NCBI GenBank assembly: GCA_019235715.1
Contig: JAFAKE010000004.1
Coordinates: 1 to 46,723, forward strand
From: Vulcanimicrobiota bacterium
GTDB taxonomy: Bacteria; Vulcanimicrobiota; Vulcanimicrobiia; Eremiobacterales; Eremiobacteraceae
Reading direction: 5' to 3'
Length of the DNA stretch: 46,723 nt
Positions 8,711-17,208 of this stretch are shown one piece after another. The position numbers and the translations under genes were made by a program. Positions within the stretch are counted from its first letter, which is position 1, and each line of letters begins with the position of its first letter. A model generated the notes under the pieces. It had not been told where the DNA came from and ran no database searches. It worked only from the letters and a program-made list of their open reading frames with translations.

Positions 8711-9767
8711 GGACCGCCTGCTTTCTTTGTTTGGACGCGACGCCGACCATGATCGCGGCAGCGCGTTCGACGTCGGCGGCGGATACGTCGAGATGGGTCA
8801 CCGCTCTGAAACGGCCGCGTCCGATGGAGTGGACGAGCACGCCGTGTTCGCGCCACGCGTGGGCGAGCGACGCGGGGTCGATAGGCGTGCCGGGCGGCAA
8901 CGAGAACATGACGATGTTCGTCATGACGGTCGCGGGGTCGATCTGGAACTCGCCGCTCTGCGCAAGCGCGCGCGCAAGCAGTTTCGCATTCGCATGATCT
9001 TCGTGCAGCCGTTTTGGACCATCGCGCAGCGCGACAAGCGCCGCTGCGGCGATGACGCCGGCCTGGCGCATGCCGCCCCCGGCGAGCCGGCGCAGTCTGC
9101 GCGCGCGTTCGATGAATGCACTGCTCCCCGCAACGGCCGAGCCGACCGGCGCACCCAAACCCTTCGAGAAGCACACGCCGACCGAATCGGCGCCGGCGGC
9201 CAAAGCGGCCGCGCTCGTCGCGAGCGCGACTGCCGCGTTGAACAGGCGCGCGCCGTCGAGGTGCACGTTCAAACCGCGCTCGTGCGCCAGCCTGGTGAGC
9301 GCATCGGTGTGCGCCGCGCTGATGGCATGGCCGCCGCCGCGGTTGTGCGTGTTCTCGAGGCACAGGAGCGCCGTACGAGAGCCGGAGCCGTCGGACGTGC
9401 GTATCGCTCGATCGACGTCGGCGGTATCGAGCTCACCGGCGTGATTCGGCACCGTGCGCAGCTGCACGCCGCCGAACGCCGCAACGCTCGGCGATTCGAA
9501 GTAGAACAGATGCGCCTCGTCGCCGACGATCGCCTCATCGCCGCGCCCGCAGTGCGCGAGCACGCTGATCAGATTGCCCATGCTGCCGCTGGGCACGAAA
9601 AGCGCTTCTTCTTTCCCTAGCGCGTCTGCAGTCTCGCGCTCGAGCGCGCGCACGGTCGGGTCCTCGCGATACACATCGTCGCCGACTTCGGCATGCGCCA
9701 TCGCCTCGCGCATCTTGGCGGACGGCTTGGTCAGGGTGTCCGAACGCAGGTCGATTGCTCGAGTCAT
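8703..9767 (-). CDS. ltaE: Low-specificity L-threonine aldolase
   Basis: 354 aa PLP-dependent fold-type I enzyme that splits threonine or allo-threonine to glycine and acetaldehyde. RSDTLTKPSAKM at the N-terminus, the HNRGGG segment (141-146), NVHLDGARLFNAA (167-179, with the cofactor-binding Asp) and FSKGLGAP with Schiff-base Lys202 are all characteristic. Length is normal. The start ATG at 9767 is 15 nt after the peptide-binding protein gene and its end overlaps the DUF885 gene by 8 nt, so it is cotranscribed with them. Together with metY upstream, the operon is centred on amino-acid interconversion. A related beta-eliminating lyase activity cannot be excluded. Confidence 0.93.
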   Translation of the reverse strand: MTRAIDLRSDTLTKPSAKMREAMAHAEVGDDVYREDPTVRALERETADALGKEEALFVPSGSMGNLISVLAHCGRGDEAIVGDEAHLFYFESPSVAAFGGVQLRTVPNHAGELDTADVDRAIRTSDGSGSRTALLCLENTHNRGGGHAISAAHTDALTRLAHERGLNVHLDGARLFNAAVALATSAAALAAGADSVGVCFSKGLGAPVGSAVAGSSAFIERARRLRRLAGGGMRQAGVIAAAALVALRDGPKRLHEDHANAKLLARALAQSGEFQIDPATVMTNIVMFSLPPGTPIDPASLAHAWREHGVLVHSIGRGRFRAVTHLDVSAADVERAAAIMVGVASKQRKQAVLA

Positions 9768-9782
9768 CGCCTGCTCACGACT

Positions 9783-11426
9783 TCAGTTGGCCCACTGCCA
9801 CGAATTCCAAAACGTAGTGACGGCCGGCGCCGGATGGTAGTTCTGCAGCGAGTTTGCGACCGCGTCATTGCGCCGCGCCCACCACAAGAAAGCGACCGGC
9901 ACGTCCTCTGCCAGCAGCTGCTGGATTTTGTCGTAGGCGGCTTTGCGAGTCGCGACGTCATAATGAGTGAGGGCGTCTCGCTCCGCTGCGTCGATGCGTG
10001 GATCGCAGATAAATGAATGATTGAAGCCTCCGCGCTGATTGCACGCCCACAGCGCGATGTCGTCGGGATCGACGCCGCCGATCCAACCCTCATATGCGAT
10101 GTCGAACTTACCCTGCGACAAGACGCCGCCCGCATTCTTATCGGCGTAATAGATGCTGTGCGCAATGCCCTTGATGCTCACGTCGACGCCCACACGCTTC
10201 CATTGCTGTTGCAGCACGGCGCCGAGGCGTTCTCCGTCGCTCCCCTCGCGGTCGAAGACGTAAACGAGCTGCAGCGGTTTGCCGCCCTTGGCGCGCACGC
10301 CGTCGGGGCCCATCGTCCAACCCGCCGCGTCGAACAGCGCTGCCGCGGCCCTGGGATCGTATTGTGGCGCGGGCACGTGCGGATCGTATGTGTAGAGGTA
10401 GGCCGGCTGATCGCCGACCGCCGGGTCGGCCGCGCCATGCGCGACGTTGCGGATGATATATGCCTTGTCGATCGACATCGCAAGCGCGCGGCGCACCCGC
10501 TTGTCGTCGAGCGGCGGGTGCGTCACGTTGAACGTGATGTACCAGAACTCGTTGAACCGCGTACGCAGCAGCTTGGCGCGCGGAATGACCGCCAACTCAG
10601 GCAGTTGATTGACATTCGCATCCGAGTACAGATCGGCTTCGCCGGTCCGCATCATGATTGTCCGCGTGTTCGAGTCGGACACGATGAGGTAGTCGATCTG
10701 CTTGAGCTTCGGCGGCCCGCGCCAGTAATGCGGATTGGCGACAAGCGTGAGCCCGACTTGCGGCTCGTATGACGCGACCATGAAGGGTCCGGTGCCGACC
10801 GGCTTGTTGTCGTATGCGGCGTGGTTGATGTCCGGCAGACCTTTGAGCAGATGCGCGGGCAGCACGGGCATCGGCGCGAGGCTCGGCGCGAAAAACGTTG
10901 CGATTGCCGGCGCGTACGGTCCTTTGAGATGGACGACGAGCGTATGCGCGTCGGGAGCTTCCATTGCTACGATCTGATCGTAACCGGTGCGGGTCACGAC
11001 GTTGTTCGCCGGATTCATGATCTGGTGCCACGTGAAGACCGCGTCATCCGCGCTGAACGGCTGGCCGTCGTGCCACAGCACGCCTTTGCGCAGCCGGTAG
11101 GTTATCGTCTTGCCGTCAGCGCTGATGCCGCCGTTCTCGTGCGTCGGAATCGCCGTTGCAAGCTCGGGGATCAGCGCGCCCTTCTCGTCGACGAGGAAGA
11201 ACCACGCGCCCCAAAACATCGACGCATCGCTCGCGGCGGCGGACGCCGACAGCTCGGGGACCAGCGAATCGATCGTCCCTGCACCCACGATGCGCACGAC
11301 ACCCGGATGCGAAGGCGCTTGTCCGGGCGCTTGCGTGCTCGTCTGCACCTTCGTGCACCCGAAGAGCACGCACATCGCGATGAGGGCGAACGCGCGTCGC
11401 GCGCGCCTCAGATCGAGTACTCCCAC
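9783..11426 (-). CDS. Peptide ABC transporter substrate-binding lipoprotein (first of a tandem pair)
   Basis: About 547 aa from the GTG at 11426. SBP_bac_5 (OppA/DppA-like) family: GVLWHDGQPFSADDAVFTW, NKPVGTGPFMV and NPHYWRGPPKLKQIDY are standard. A lipobox LFGC preceded by an Arg-rich n-region (LRRARRAFALIAM) marks it as a lipoprotein anchored outside the inner membrane. The start is uncertain. The only ATG (11375) leaves no basic n-region. A GTG at 11426 keeps the signal peptide but has a poor ribosome-binding site. A CTG at 11411, overlapping the previous stop, has GGGAG at ideal spacing. It is a paralogue of the next gene upstream, sharing the block QIMNP-x-NNV. No permease or ATPase of an Opp/Dpp transporter is adjacent. 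Confidence 0.88.
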   Translation of the reverse strand: MGVLDLRRARRAFALIAMCVLFGCTKVQTSTQAPGQAPSHPGVVRIVGAGTIDSLVPELSASAAASDASMFWGAWFFLVDEKGALIPELATAIPTHENGGISADGKTITYRLRKGVLWHDGQPFSADDAVFTWHQIMNPANNVVTRTGYDQIVAMEAPDAHTLVVHLKGPYAPAIATFFAPSLAPMPVLPAHLLKGLPDINHAAYDNKPVGTGPFMVASYEPQVGLTLVANPHYWRGPPKLKQIDYLIVSDSNTRTIMMRTGEADLYSDANVNQLPELAVIPRAKLLRTRFNEFWYITFNVTHPPLDDKRVRRALAMSIDKAYIIRNVAHGAADPAVGDQPAYLYTYDPHVPAPQYDPRAAAALFDAAGWTMGPDGVRAKGGKPLQLVYVFDREGSDGERLGAVLQQQWKRVGVDVSIKGIAHSIYYADKNAGGVLSQGKFDIAYEGWIGGVDPDDIALWACNQRGGFNHSFICDPRIDAAERDALTHYDVATRKAAYDKIQQLLAEDVPVAFLWWARRNDAVANSLQNYHPAPAVTTFWNSWQWAN

Positions 11427-13072
11427 GTGTTCCAGAACGTCGTCACCGCGTGCGCCGGCTTGTAGTTCTGCAGCGCGGGAGTGTACACGTCGATGCGGCG
11501 GATGAACCAGGTGAAAATGGCCGGCTGCAGATCGGCGAGCCGGTCCTCGACCTCGAAGTACGCTTTTTTGCGCGTCGCTTGATCGTATTGGGTCAGCGCG
11601 ATCTGTTCGGCCGCGTCGAGCTGCTGATCGCACACGTGATAGACGTTTTGGCCCGCCGGTGGAAATTGATTGCACATCCACAGCGTCGAGTTGTCCGGGT
11701 CCACGCCGTTGACCCACGAGTAGACGCCGACTTCGAACTTGCCCGTTTGCAAGATGCCGCCGGCGCCGTAGCTTGCGAACATCTGGGGCGAGAGATAGTT
11801 CTTGATGGTGACGTCGACGCCGACCTTGCGCCATTGCGCCTGCACAACTTCCTCGATCTGAATCGAATCAGCGCGGCCCGTCGATCCGGTGAGCTGCACG
11901 CTGAGCTTTTGGCTTGCGGCGTTGTGGCGGTACCCGTCGGTGCCCATCTTCCACCCTGCTTGATCGAACAGTTGCCCCGCCTTGGCGACGTCGTATGGAT
12001 ACTTCTTAACGTTCGGATTGTAGGCCCATAGGAACGGCGGTTGGTCGGTATCGGCGGCGATGTTGACGCCGTGCGACACTTTTTGGATCAGCTCGTCGCG
12101 GTCGGTCGCGTAAGTGAGCGCCTGGCGCACCAGCTTGTCGGACAGCGTCGACGCCGTCGTGTTGAATCCCAGCTGACCGTACTGAGTGAACGGCACGAGG
12201 TCGACCTTCATGCCTGGGATGGCTTTTAGCTCTTCGTACTGCGACGCCGATGCGTTGAACGTGAAATCGATCTCGTGCGTCTGCATCTGCGTCAAAAGCG
12301 TATTCTCGTTGGGGATGATGTGGTATTCAACGGTCTTGAGCTTGGGCGGCCCGCGCCAGTAGGTGGGGTTGGCTTGCATCGTGATAAGGCTGCCTTTTTC
12401 CCAATTGGTGACGATGAAAGGTCCCGTGCCGACGGGCTTGTTGTTGTAGGGCACCTGGTTAAGGTCCGCGTACTGCGCGAGGAGGTGCTTGGGAAGGACC
12501 GGATACGGCGTGCCCGACATCGTGAAGAACGACGCGACGAAGGGCGAGAAGCGTTTCTTGAGATGCACGACAATCGTGTACTTGTCTCTTGCGTCGATGG
12601 TAGCGACGTCGTCATAGCCGACGCGGCTGCTCACGTTGTTCTTGGGATTCATTATCTGCTGCCACGTGTAGATGACGTCATCGGCGGTGAACTCGGGACC
12701 GTCTTGCCATTTGACGCCTTTGCGCAGATGATAGGTGATGGAAAGACCATCCTTGCTAATGCCGCCGTTGGTGGTCGTCGGCTCGTCCAGCGCTAATTCG
12801 CCGATGAACTTGTTCTGGTCGGTCCAGTTGAGCAGATACCCGCCCCAGAACATCGACAAGTCCACTTCGATCTGCTGATTGCCGACGACTGGATTCATGT
12901 TGTCGGGCTCTGAATTGTTGCCGATGCGCAACACGCCAGGGATCACACCTTGGGCCTGGCCGCCGGTCGTGCCGGTCTGCGAACTGATCTTGGTGCAGCC
13001 GGCGAGCGCTGCACCGGTGAGAGCAAGCGCAAGCGCGAGCGAAACGAACCGGGCGGACATGCGGTGAGTCAT
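11408..13072 (-). CDS. Peptide ABC transporter substrate-binding lipoprotein (second of a tandem pair)
   Basis: 554 aa SBP_bac_5 family protein. The signal peptide MTHRMSARFVSLALALALTG ends in the lipobox LAGC at about residue 26. Typical blocks follow: GVKWQDGPEFTADDVIYTW, NKPVGTGPFIV and NPTYWRGPPKLKTVEY. The start ATG at 13072 is supported by AGGAG six nt upstream. It overlaps the downstream paralogue by about 19 nt if that gene starts at GTG, and starts 35 nt after the CoA-binding gene. The pair looks like an old tandem duplication, since the two proteins share motifs but are clearly diverged. It would capture oligopeptides, or possibly another dipeptide-like ligand, for uptake by a transporter encoded elsewhere. 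Confidence 0.92.
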   Translation of the reverse strand: MTHRMSARFVSLALALALTGAALAGCTKISSQTGTTGGQAQGVIPGVLRIGNNSEPDNMNPVVGNQQIEVDLSMFWGGYLLNWTDQNKFIGELALDEPTTTNGGISKDGLSITYHLRKGVKWQDGPEFTADDVIYTWQQIMNPKNNVSSRVGYDDVATIDARDKYTIVVHLKKRFSPFVASFFTMSGTPYPVLPKHLLAQYADLNQVPYNNKPVGTGPFIVTNWEKGSLITMQANPTYWRGPPKLKTVEYHIIPNENTLLTQMQTHEIDFTFNASASQYEELKAIPGMKVDLVPFTQYGQLGFNTTASTLSDKLVRQALTYATDRDELIQKVSHGVNIAADTDQPPFLWAYNPNVKKYPYDVAKAGQLFDQAGWKMGTDGYRHNAASQKLSVQLTGSTGRADSIQIEEVVQAQWRKVGVDVTIKNYLSPQMFASYGAGGILQTGKFEVGVYSWVNGVDPDNSTLWMCNQFPPAGQNVYHVCDQQLDAAEQIALTQYDQATRKKAYFEVEDRLADLQPAIFTWFIRRIDVYTPALQNYKPAHAVTTFWNTWEYSI

Positions 13073-13107
13073 GTACAGCTCCTGTAGCGGCGCCATGCGG
13101 GCGCCGG

Positions 13108-13584
13108 TCATAGGGTTCGCCGTTTGGAGGTCAGCACTCCGGAGTTCATGCCGCTGATCGTCAAACCGCCTGAAAAGCGCGCGTGCTCGACTTTCATGCA
13201 GCGATCGACGACGACCGCGAGGCCCGCGTCGTCGGCGATGCGGATCGCCTCGTCGTTGACGACGCCGTATTGGAACCAGATCGCTTTGGCGCCCGCAGCG
13301 ATCGCGTCGCGCGCCACTTGCGGCGCCTCTTCGGGCTTGCGGAAGACGTCGACGATGTCCGGCGGCCCGTTCTCGGCGGCATATGCCGCAAGCGTCGGAA
13401 AGCATTTCACCCCGTCGATGGATTGATATGCCGGATTGACCGGTCCGACCGCAAAGCCGTGCGTGCTCAAATAGCGCAAGACGAAGTAGCTCGGGCGCTG
13501 CGGGTTCGCGCTCGCGCCGACCATCGCGACCTTATGCGAGCGCTCGAGCAGTTCGCGCCGCTGATCCGGCGTCGTGAGTATCAT
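13108..13584 (-). CDS. CoA-binding (YccU-like) protein
   Basis: 158 aa, a single Rossmann CoA_binding_2 domain. The nucleotide-binding turn VAMVGASANPQRPS is near residues 18-31. DIVDVFRKPEEAP, AIWFQYGVVNDEAI and the conserved C-terminal Cys in VVVDRCMKVEH are family hallmarks. The start ATG at 13584 has GGAG eight nt upstream; an extended reading frame to 13698 overlaps metY and is not needed. It lies 22 nt downstream of metY and 35 nt upstream of the peptide-binding gene. The biochemical role of YccU-like proteins is not established; binding of CoA or an acyl-CoA is the family expectation. Confidence 0.88.
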   Translation of the reverse strand: MILTTPDQRRELLERSHKVAMVGASANPQRPSYFVLRYLSTHGFAVGPVNPAYQSIDGVKCFPTLAAYAAENGPPDIVDVFRKPEEAPQVARDAIAAGAKAIWFQYGVVNDEAIRIADDAGLAVVVDRCMKVEHARFSGGLTISGMNSGVLTSKRRTL

Positions 13585-13606
13585 CGGCCCAGCTCCAGCG
13601 CACGCG

Positions 13607-14926
13607 TCATAGACCTGCTCCCGTTTGCGCCAACGCGACGGTCTGCGCCGCGGCAAGCGCTTGTTCCAGATCCCAGATGAGGTCCTCGGCATCTTCAATA
13701 CCGACAGACAAGCGGACCATGTCCGGCGTGATGCCTGCAGCGATCATCTCTTCGTCGCTCAACTGCTGATGCGTCGTAGAGCCGGGATGGATCACCAGGC
13801 TCTTGGCGTCACCGACGTTGGCTAGATGGCTCCACAAGCGCAACGAGTCGATGAAGCGCACGCCCGCTTCGCGTCCACCGCGCACGCCGAAGGTGAAGAT
13901 CGAGCCGGCGCCGCGCTGCAGATATTTGTCGGCCAGCTCGTGCTGATCGCTCGATCTCAGCCCCGCGTACTTGACCCACGCGACGCCGTCCTGATGTTCG
14001 AGGAAATCGGCGACGCGCACCGCGTTGGCGACGTGCTGGCGCATGCGCACCGCAAGCGTCTCGAGACCGAGGATGAGCAGCCACGCGTTCATCGGCGACA
14101 TGCATGCGCCGACGTCGCGCAAGACTTCGAGGCGTGCGCGGCATAGGAACGCGAATTCGCCGAACGTCTCGGCGAAGCTCATGCCATGATATGCCGGACT
14201 CGGCGCTCCGATGAGCGGATGTTTGCCCGCATTCCAATCGAACTTGCCCGATTCGACGAGCACGCCGCCGATCAGCGTGCCGTTGCCGCTTAAGAACTTC
14301 GTCGCCGAGTGCACGACGATGTCCGCGCCGTGTTCGATCGGACGGCACAGATACGGCGAGGCGAACGTGTTGTCGATGATGAGCGGCAGACCTGCGCCGT
14401 GCGCGACCTCGGCGAGCGCTCTGATGTCGGCGACGTTCCCCAGCGGGTTGCCGATCGTCTCCGCATACAGCGCTTTGCTGTTCGGGCGAATCGCGCCGCG
14501 CATGGCGGCCGGATCGCTGTTGGGCACGAACGTGACGTCGATGCCCATGCGCTTGAGCGTGACGGAGAACTGTGTGACGGTGCCGCCGTACAGGTTCGAG
14601 GAAGCGACGATGTGGTCGCCCGCCTGCGCCAGCGTGAGAATCGCGACGAGCTGCGCCGCCTGGCCGGACGCCGTCGCCACCGCGCCGAGACCGCCTTCGA
14701 GACTTGCGATCTTCTCCTCGAATGCGGCGACGGTCGGGTTCGAGATGCGGCTATAGATCGTGCCGTAGCTGCGCAGCGAGAAGAGCTCGGCCGCGTGCTC
14801 GGCCGAGTCGAAGACGAAACTCGAGCTCATGTACAGCGGTGCCGCGCGAGCACCGGTCGCAGGGTCGGGCGACGTGCCTGCGTGCAGCGCGCGCGTTGAA
14901 AAACCGAACGTGCGGTCCTGATGCAT
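13607..14926 (-). CDS. metY: O-acetylhomoserine sulfhydrylase / aminocarboxypropyltransferase
   Basis: 439 aa Cys/Met-metabolism PLP enzyme that makes homocysteine from O-acetyl-homoserine and sulfide. TRALHAGTSPDPATGARA at the N-terminus, YSRISNPT (58-65), IDNTFASPYL and SATKFLSGNG with the PLP Lys at about 210 fit MetY better than MetB/MetC, as does the long form (about 430 aa). The start is taken as the ATG at 14926. An in-frame TTG at 14950, just upstream, would add eight residues. It is the first gene of the run that continues with a CoA-binding protein and peptide-binding lipoproteins. The 80-nt region upstream shows no SAM-riboswitch-like structure that I recognise. Confidence 0.93.
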   Translation of the reverse strand: MHQDRTFGFSTRALHAGTSPDPATGARAAPLYMSSSFVFDSAEHAAELFSLRSYGTIYSRISNPTVAAFEEKIASLEGGLGAVATASGQAAQLVAILTLAQAGDHIVASSNLYGGTVTQFSVTLKRMGIDVTFVPNSDPAAMRGAIRPNSKALYAETIGNPLGNVADIRALAEVAHGAGLPLIIDNTFASPYLCRPIEHGADIVVHSATKFLSGNGTLIGGVLVESGKFDWNAGKHPLIGAPSPAYHGMSFAETFGEFAFLCRARLEVLRDVGACMSPMNAWLLILGLETLAVRMRQHVANAVRVADFLEHQDGVAWVKYAGLRSSDQHELADKYLQRGAGSIFTFGVRGGREAGVRFIDSLRLWSHLANVGDAKSLVIHPGSTTHQQLSDEEMIAAGITPDMVRLSVGIEDAEDLIWDLEQALAAAQTVALAQTGAGL

Positions 14927-15006
14927 GTGCCGTGGGTCTCCCGCAATCAAGCAGCGTTGGGAGCCCGAAAACTTCCATGAACCGGATACTTTTCCTGGAC
15001 CGCTTT

Positions 15007-17097
15007 TCAGACTGCGTCGGTCTGTGCGGCGGGTTTCTCCTCGAGCAAACGCTGGAGTTCGGCGGCCGGCAGCGGCGCGCTCAAAATGTGGCCCTGCATC
15101 TCGTCGCAGCCCATGCGCCGCAGCGATTCGCGCTGCGCGTGCGACTCGACGCCGACGGCGACGACTTGCAGATGGCGGTTGTGCGCCACGGTATTCATCG
15201 CGCTCACGATCGACGCGTCGAACGAATCGCTCTCGATCGCGCGGACGAACTGGCGGTCGATCTTCAGCGATGAGACCGGCAGCTGCTTGAGATATGCGAG
15301 CGAACTGGTGCCGGTGCCGAAGTCGTCGATCGCCGTGCGCACGCCCATCGAACCGAGCTGTTGCATGATGCGCACGCTGCGCTTGACGTCGGCCATGATG
15401 CCGGTCTCAGTCAATTCGATCTCAAGGCACGATGGATCCACGCGCGTCGCGCGCAGCACGCCGGCGATCATCTTGATGAAGTGCGGTTCGGAGAACTGGC
15501 GCGGCGAGATGTTGACGGTGATGCGCCTGGGTGCGATCCCTTGGCGTTGCCAGTTCTTCATCTGCTCGCATGCGGCACGCACCGCCCACGCGCCGATGGG
15601 CACGATGAGTCCCGCGTCTTCGGCGATCGACGTGAACTCGTCGGGCAGGCGCAGGCCGAGCGTCGGATGCCGCCAGCGCAAAAGCGCTTCGGCGCCGACG
15701 ATCTCCCCGGTGCGCAGCGAAGCGATCGGCTGGTAGTGGAGCAGAAATTCTTCGCGGCGCAGCGCGTTGCGCAGTTCGTTTTCTAGGGACAGCCGCCGCA
15801 CGGCGACCGCGTGCATCTCGGGAGCGAAGAACTGGAAGTTGTTGCCGCCGCGCTCTTTGGCTTGATACATCGCGGTGTCGGCATTGCGCAGCAGCGTCTC
15901 GACATCGTGTCCGTCGGCGGGATACATGCTGATGCCGATGCTGGCGGTCGTGAACAGCTCGTGCCCGCCGACGACGTACGAGCGCGACGTCTCGTTCACG
16001 ATCTTCTGCGCGATCTTCATCGCCGCTTGCGAGTTTGGCAGATCGGTGAGCACGATGATGAACTCGTCGCCTGACAGGCGGGCGACGCAGTCCACGGCGC
16101 GCACGCTGCGCTTGAGCCGCCCGGCGACCGCTTTGAGGAGCGCGTCTCCGACCGAATGGCCGAGCGTGTCGTTGACGTTCTTGAAACGGTCGAGGTCGAG
16201 GAAGAGCACCGCGGTCGGCCGCTTGTGGCGATCGGAGTAGGCGATCGCCTGATTCGTGCGGTCGGCCAGCAGCGTGCGGTTCGGCAGCTCGGTGAGCGAA
16301 TCGTAATGCGCGTGGCGCGCGAGCTGCTGCTCTGCCTCTTTGCGTTCGGTGATGTCGATCATCGTGCCCACGCTGCGCAGCGGCTGGCCCTTGCGGTCGA
16401 AGAAGAAATCGCCGCGTTCTTGCACCCAGCGCACCGAGCCGTCGCGACGCACGATGCGATGGTCGATGTTGAACGGCTTGCGCAAGCGTTTGGAATCTTC
16501 AGTTGCGCGGCGCACGGCTGCGGCATCGTCGGGGTGATCGAACTGCGCGAACGCGACCGGCTTGTCGATGCCCTCGGTCAAACCGTAGATGCGATAGATC
16601 TCCTCGGACCAGCGGATCTCATCGCTCGCGAAATCCATCGACCAGCTGCCCAGGTGCGCGATCTGCTGTGCTTCGGCGAGCGTCGCACGGCTTTGCTTGA
16701 GCGCTTCTTCTGCGGCGTGGCGGTCGGTGACGTCGCGGAAGCTCCACACTCTGCCTATCGGGGTTCCGTCGACGAATTGCGGAATCGAATACCGCTCGAA
16801 GACGCGCCCGTCAAGCAGGTACAAGACGTCGAAGCTTTCGGCATGGGGATCCGCATAGAGCTCGCGCACTTTGCTCAGGAAGGCGTCGGGATTCTTGAGC
16901 TGGCGCAGCGCGATGGCGATCGCCCGGTCGTCGTCGCCGCCTTCGAGGACGGTGTCCGGCAAGCGCCACATCGTCGAAAAGCGCTTGTTGTAGCGCGCGA
17001 TCTTACCCGCCCGGTCGACGACGAGGATGCCGTCGGCCGTCGCCTCGAGGGTGGCGAGCAGCATGGACCGTTCGGCGGCCAACGAGTTGGGCGACAA
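15007..17097 (-). CDS. PAS-PAS-GGDEF-EAL c-di-GMP turnover protein
   Basis: 696 aa, soluble, with no transmembrane segment. Domains in order: PAS (about 10-125), PAS/PAC (about 140-255), diguanylate cyclase (about 262-425) and EAL phosphodiesterase (about 440-690). The GGDEF motif is SGDEF (342-346), a variant that can still be active, with DLDRFKNVND metal/nucleotide residues intact. The EAL domain has EAL (470-472), NISPRQFSE, ELTETGIM and DDFGTGTSSL, so phosphodiesterase catalysis is likely. The start is a TTG at 17097 with GAAGGGAG nine nt upstream; that Shine-Dalgarno sits in a 9-bp inverted repeat. An ATG at residue 12 is an alternative start. Confidence 0.93.
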   Translation of the reverse strand: MSPNSLAAERSMLLATLEATADGILVVDRAGKIARYNKRFSTMWRLPDTVLEGGDDDRAIAIALRQLKNPDAFLSKVRELYADPHAESFDVLYLLDGRVFERYSIPQFVDGTPIGRVWSFRDVTDRHAAEEALKQSRATLAEAQQIAHLGSWSMDFASDEIRWSEEIYRIYGLTEGIDKPVAFAQFDHPDDAAAVRRATEDSKRLRKPFNIDHRIVRRDGSVRWVQERGDFFFDRKGQPLRSVGTMIDITERKEAEQQLARHAHYDSLTELPNRTLLADRTNQAIAYSDRHKRPTAVLFLDLDRFKNVNDTLGHSVGDALLKAVAGRLKRSVRAVDCVARLSGDEFIIVLTDLPNSQAAMKIAQKIVNETSRSYVVGGHELFTTASIGISMYPADGHDVETLLRNADTAMYQAKERGGNNFQFFAPEMHAVAVRRLSLENELRNALRREEFLLHYQPIASLRTGEIVGAEALLRWRHPTLGLRLPDEFTSIAEDAGLIVPIGAWAVRAACEQMKNWQRQGIAPRRITVNISPRQFSEPHFIKMIAGVLRATRVDPSCLEIELTETGIMADVKRSVRIMQQLGSMGVRTAIDDFGTGTSSLAYLKQLPVSSLKIDRQFVRAIESDSFDASIVSAMNTVAHNRHLQVVAVGVESHAQRESLRRMGCDEMQGHILSAPLPAAELQRLLEEKPAAQTDAV

Positions 17098-17106
17098 AGG
17101 CGCATT

Positions 17107-17149
17107 GCTCCCTTCTAATACGAACTATCGTCTATTCGCGGAAGGGAGC
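17107..17149 (-). promoter_or_regulatory. Inverted repeat that would sequester the Shine-Dalgarno of the GGDEF-EAL gene
   Basis: On the minus strand GCTCCCTTC (17149-17141) and GAAGGGAGC (17115-17107) form a perfect 9-bp stem around a 25-nt loop that itself holds a CGAA/TTCG mini-stem. The 3' arm is the ribosome-binding site of the TTG start at 17097, nine nt downstream. Folding would block initiation, as in an RNA thermometer or other translational switch. The same palindrome could instead be a protein operator. Confidence 0.6.
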
Positions 17150-17208
17150 GCGGGCCATCCCGGGTTCTACGGGAGCACGTTTTGGGTGTAAGCCTCGTCA
17201 CACCCCGT

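Noticed and set aside
14927-15006. SAM-responsive riboswitch before metY
   Set aside because: Only 80 nt between genes and none of the conserved SAM riboswitch cores is visible.
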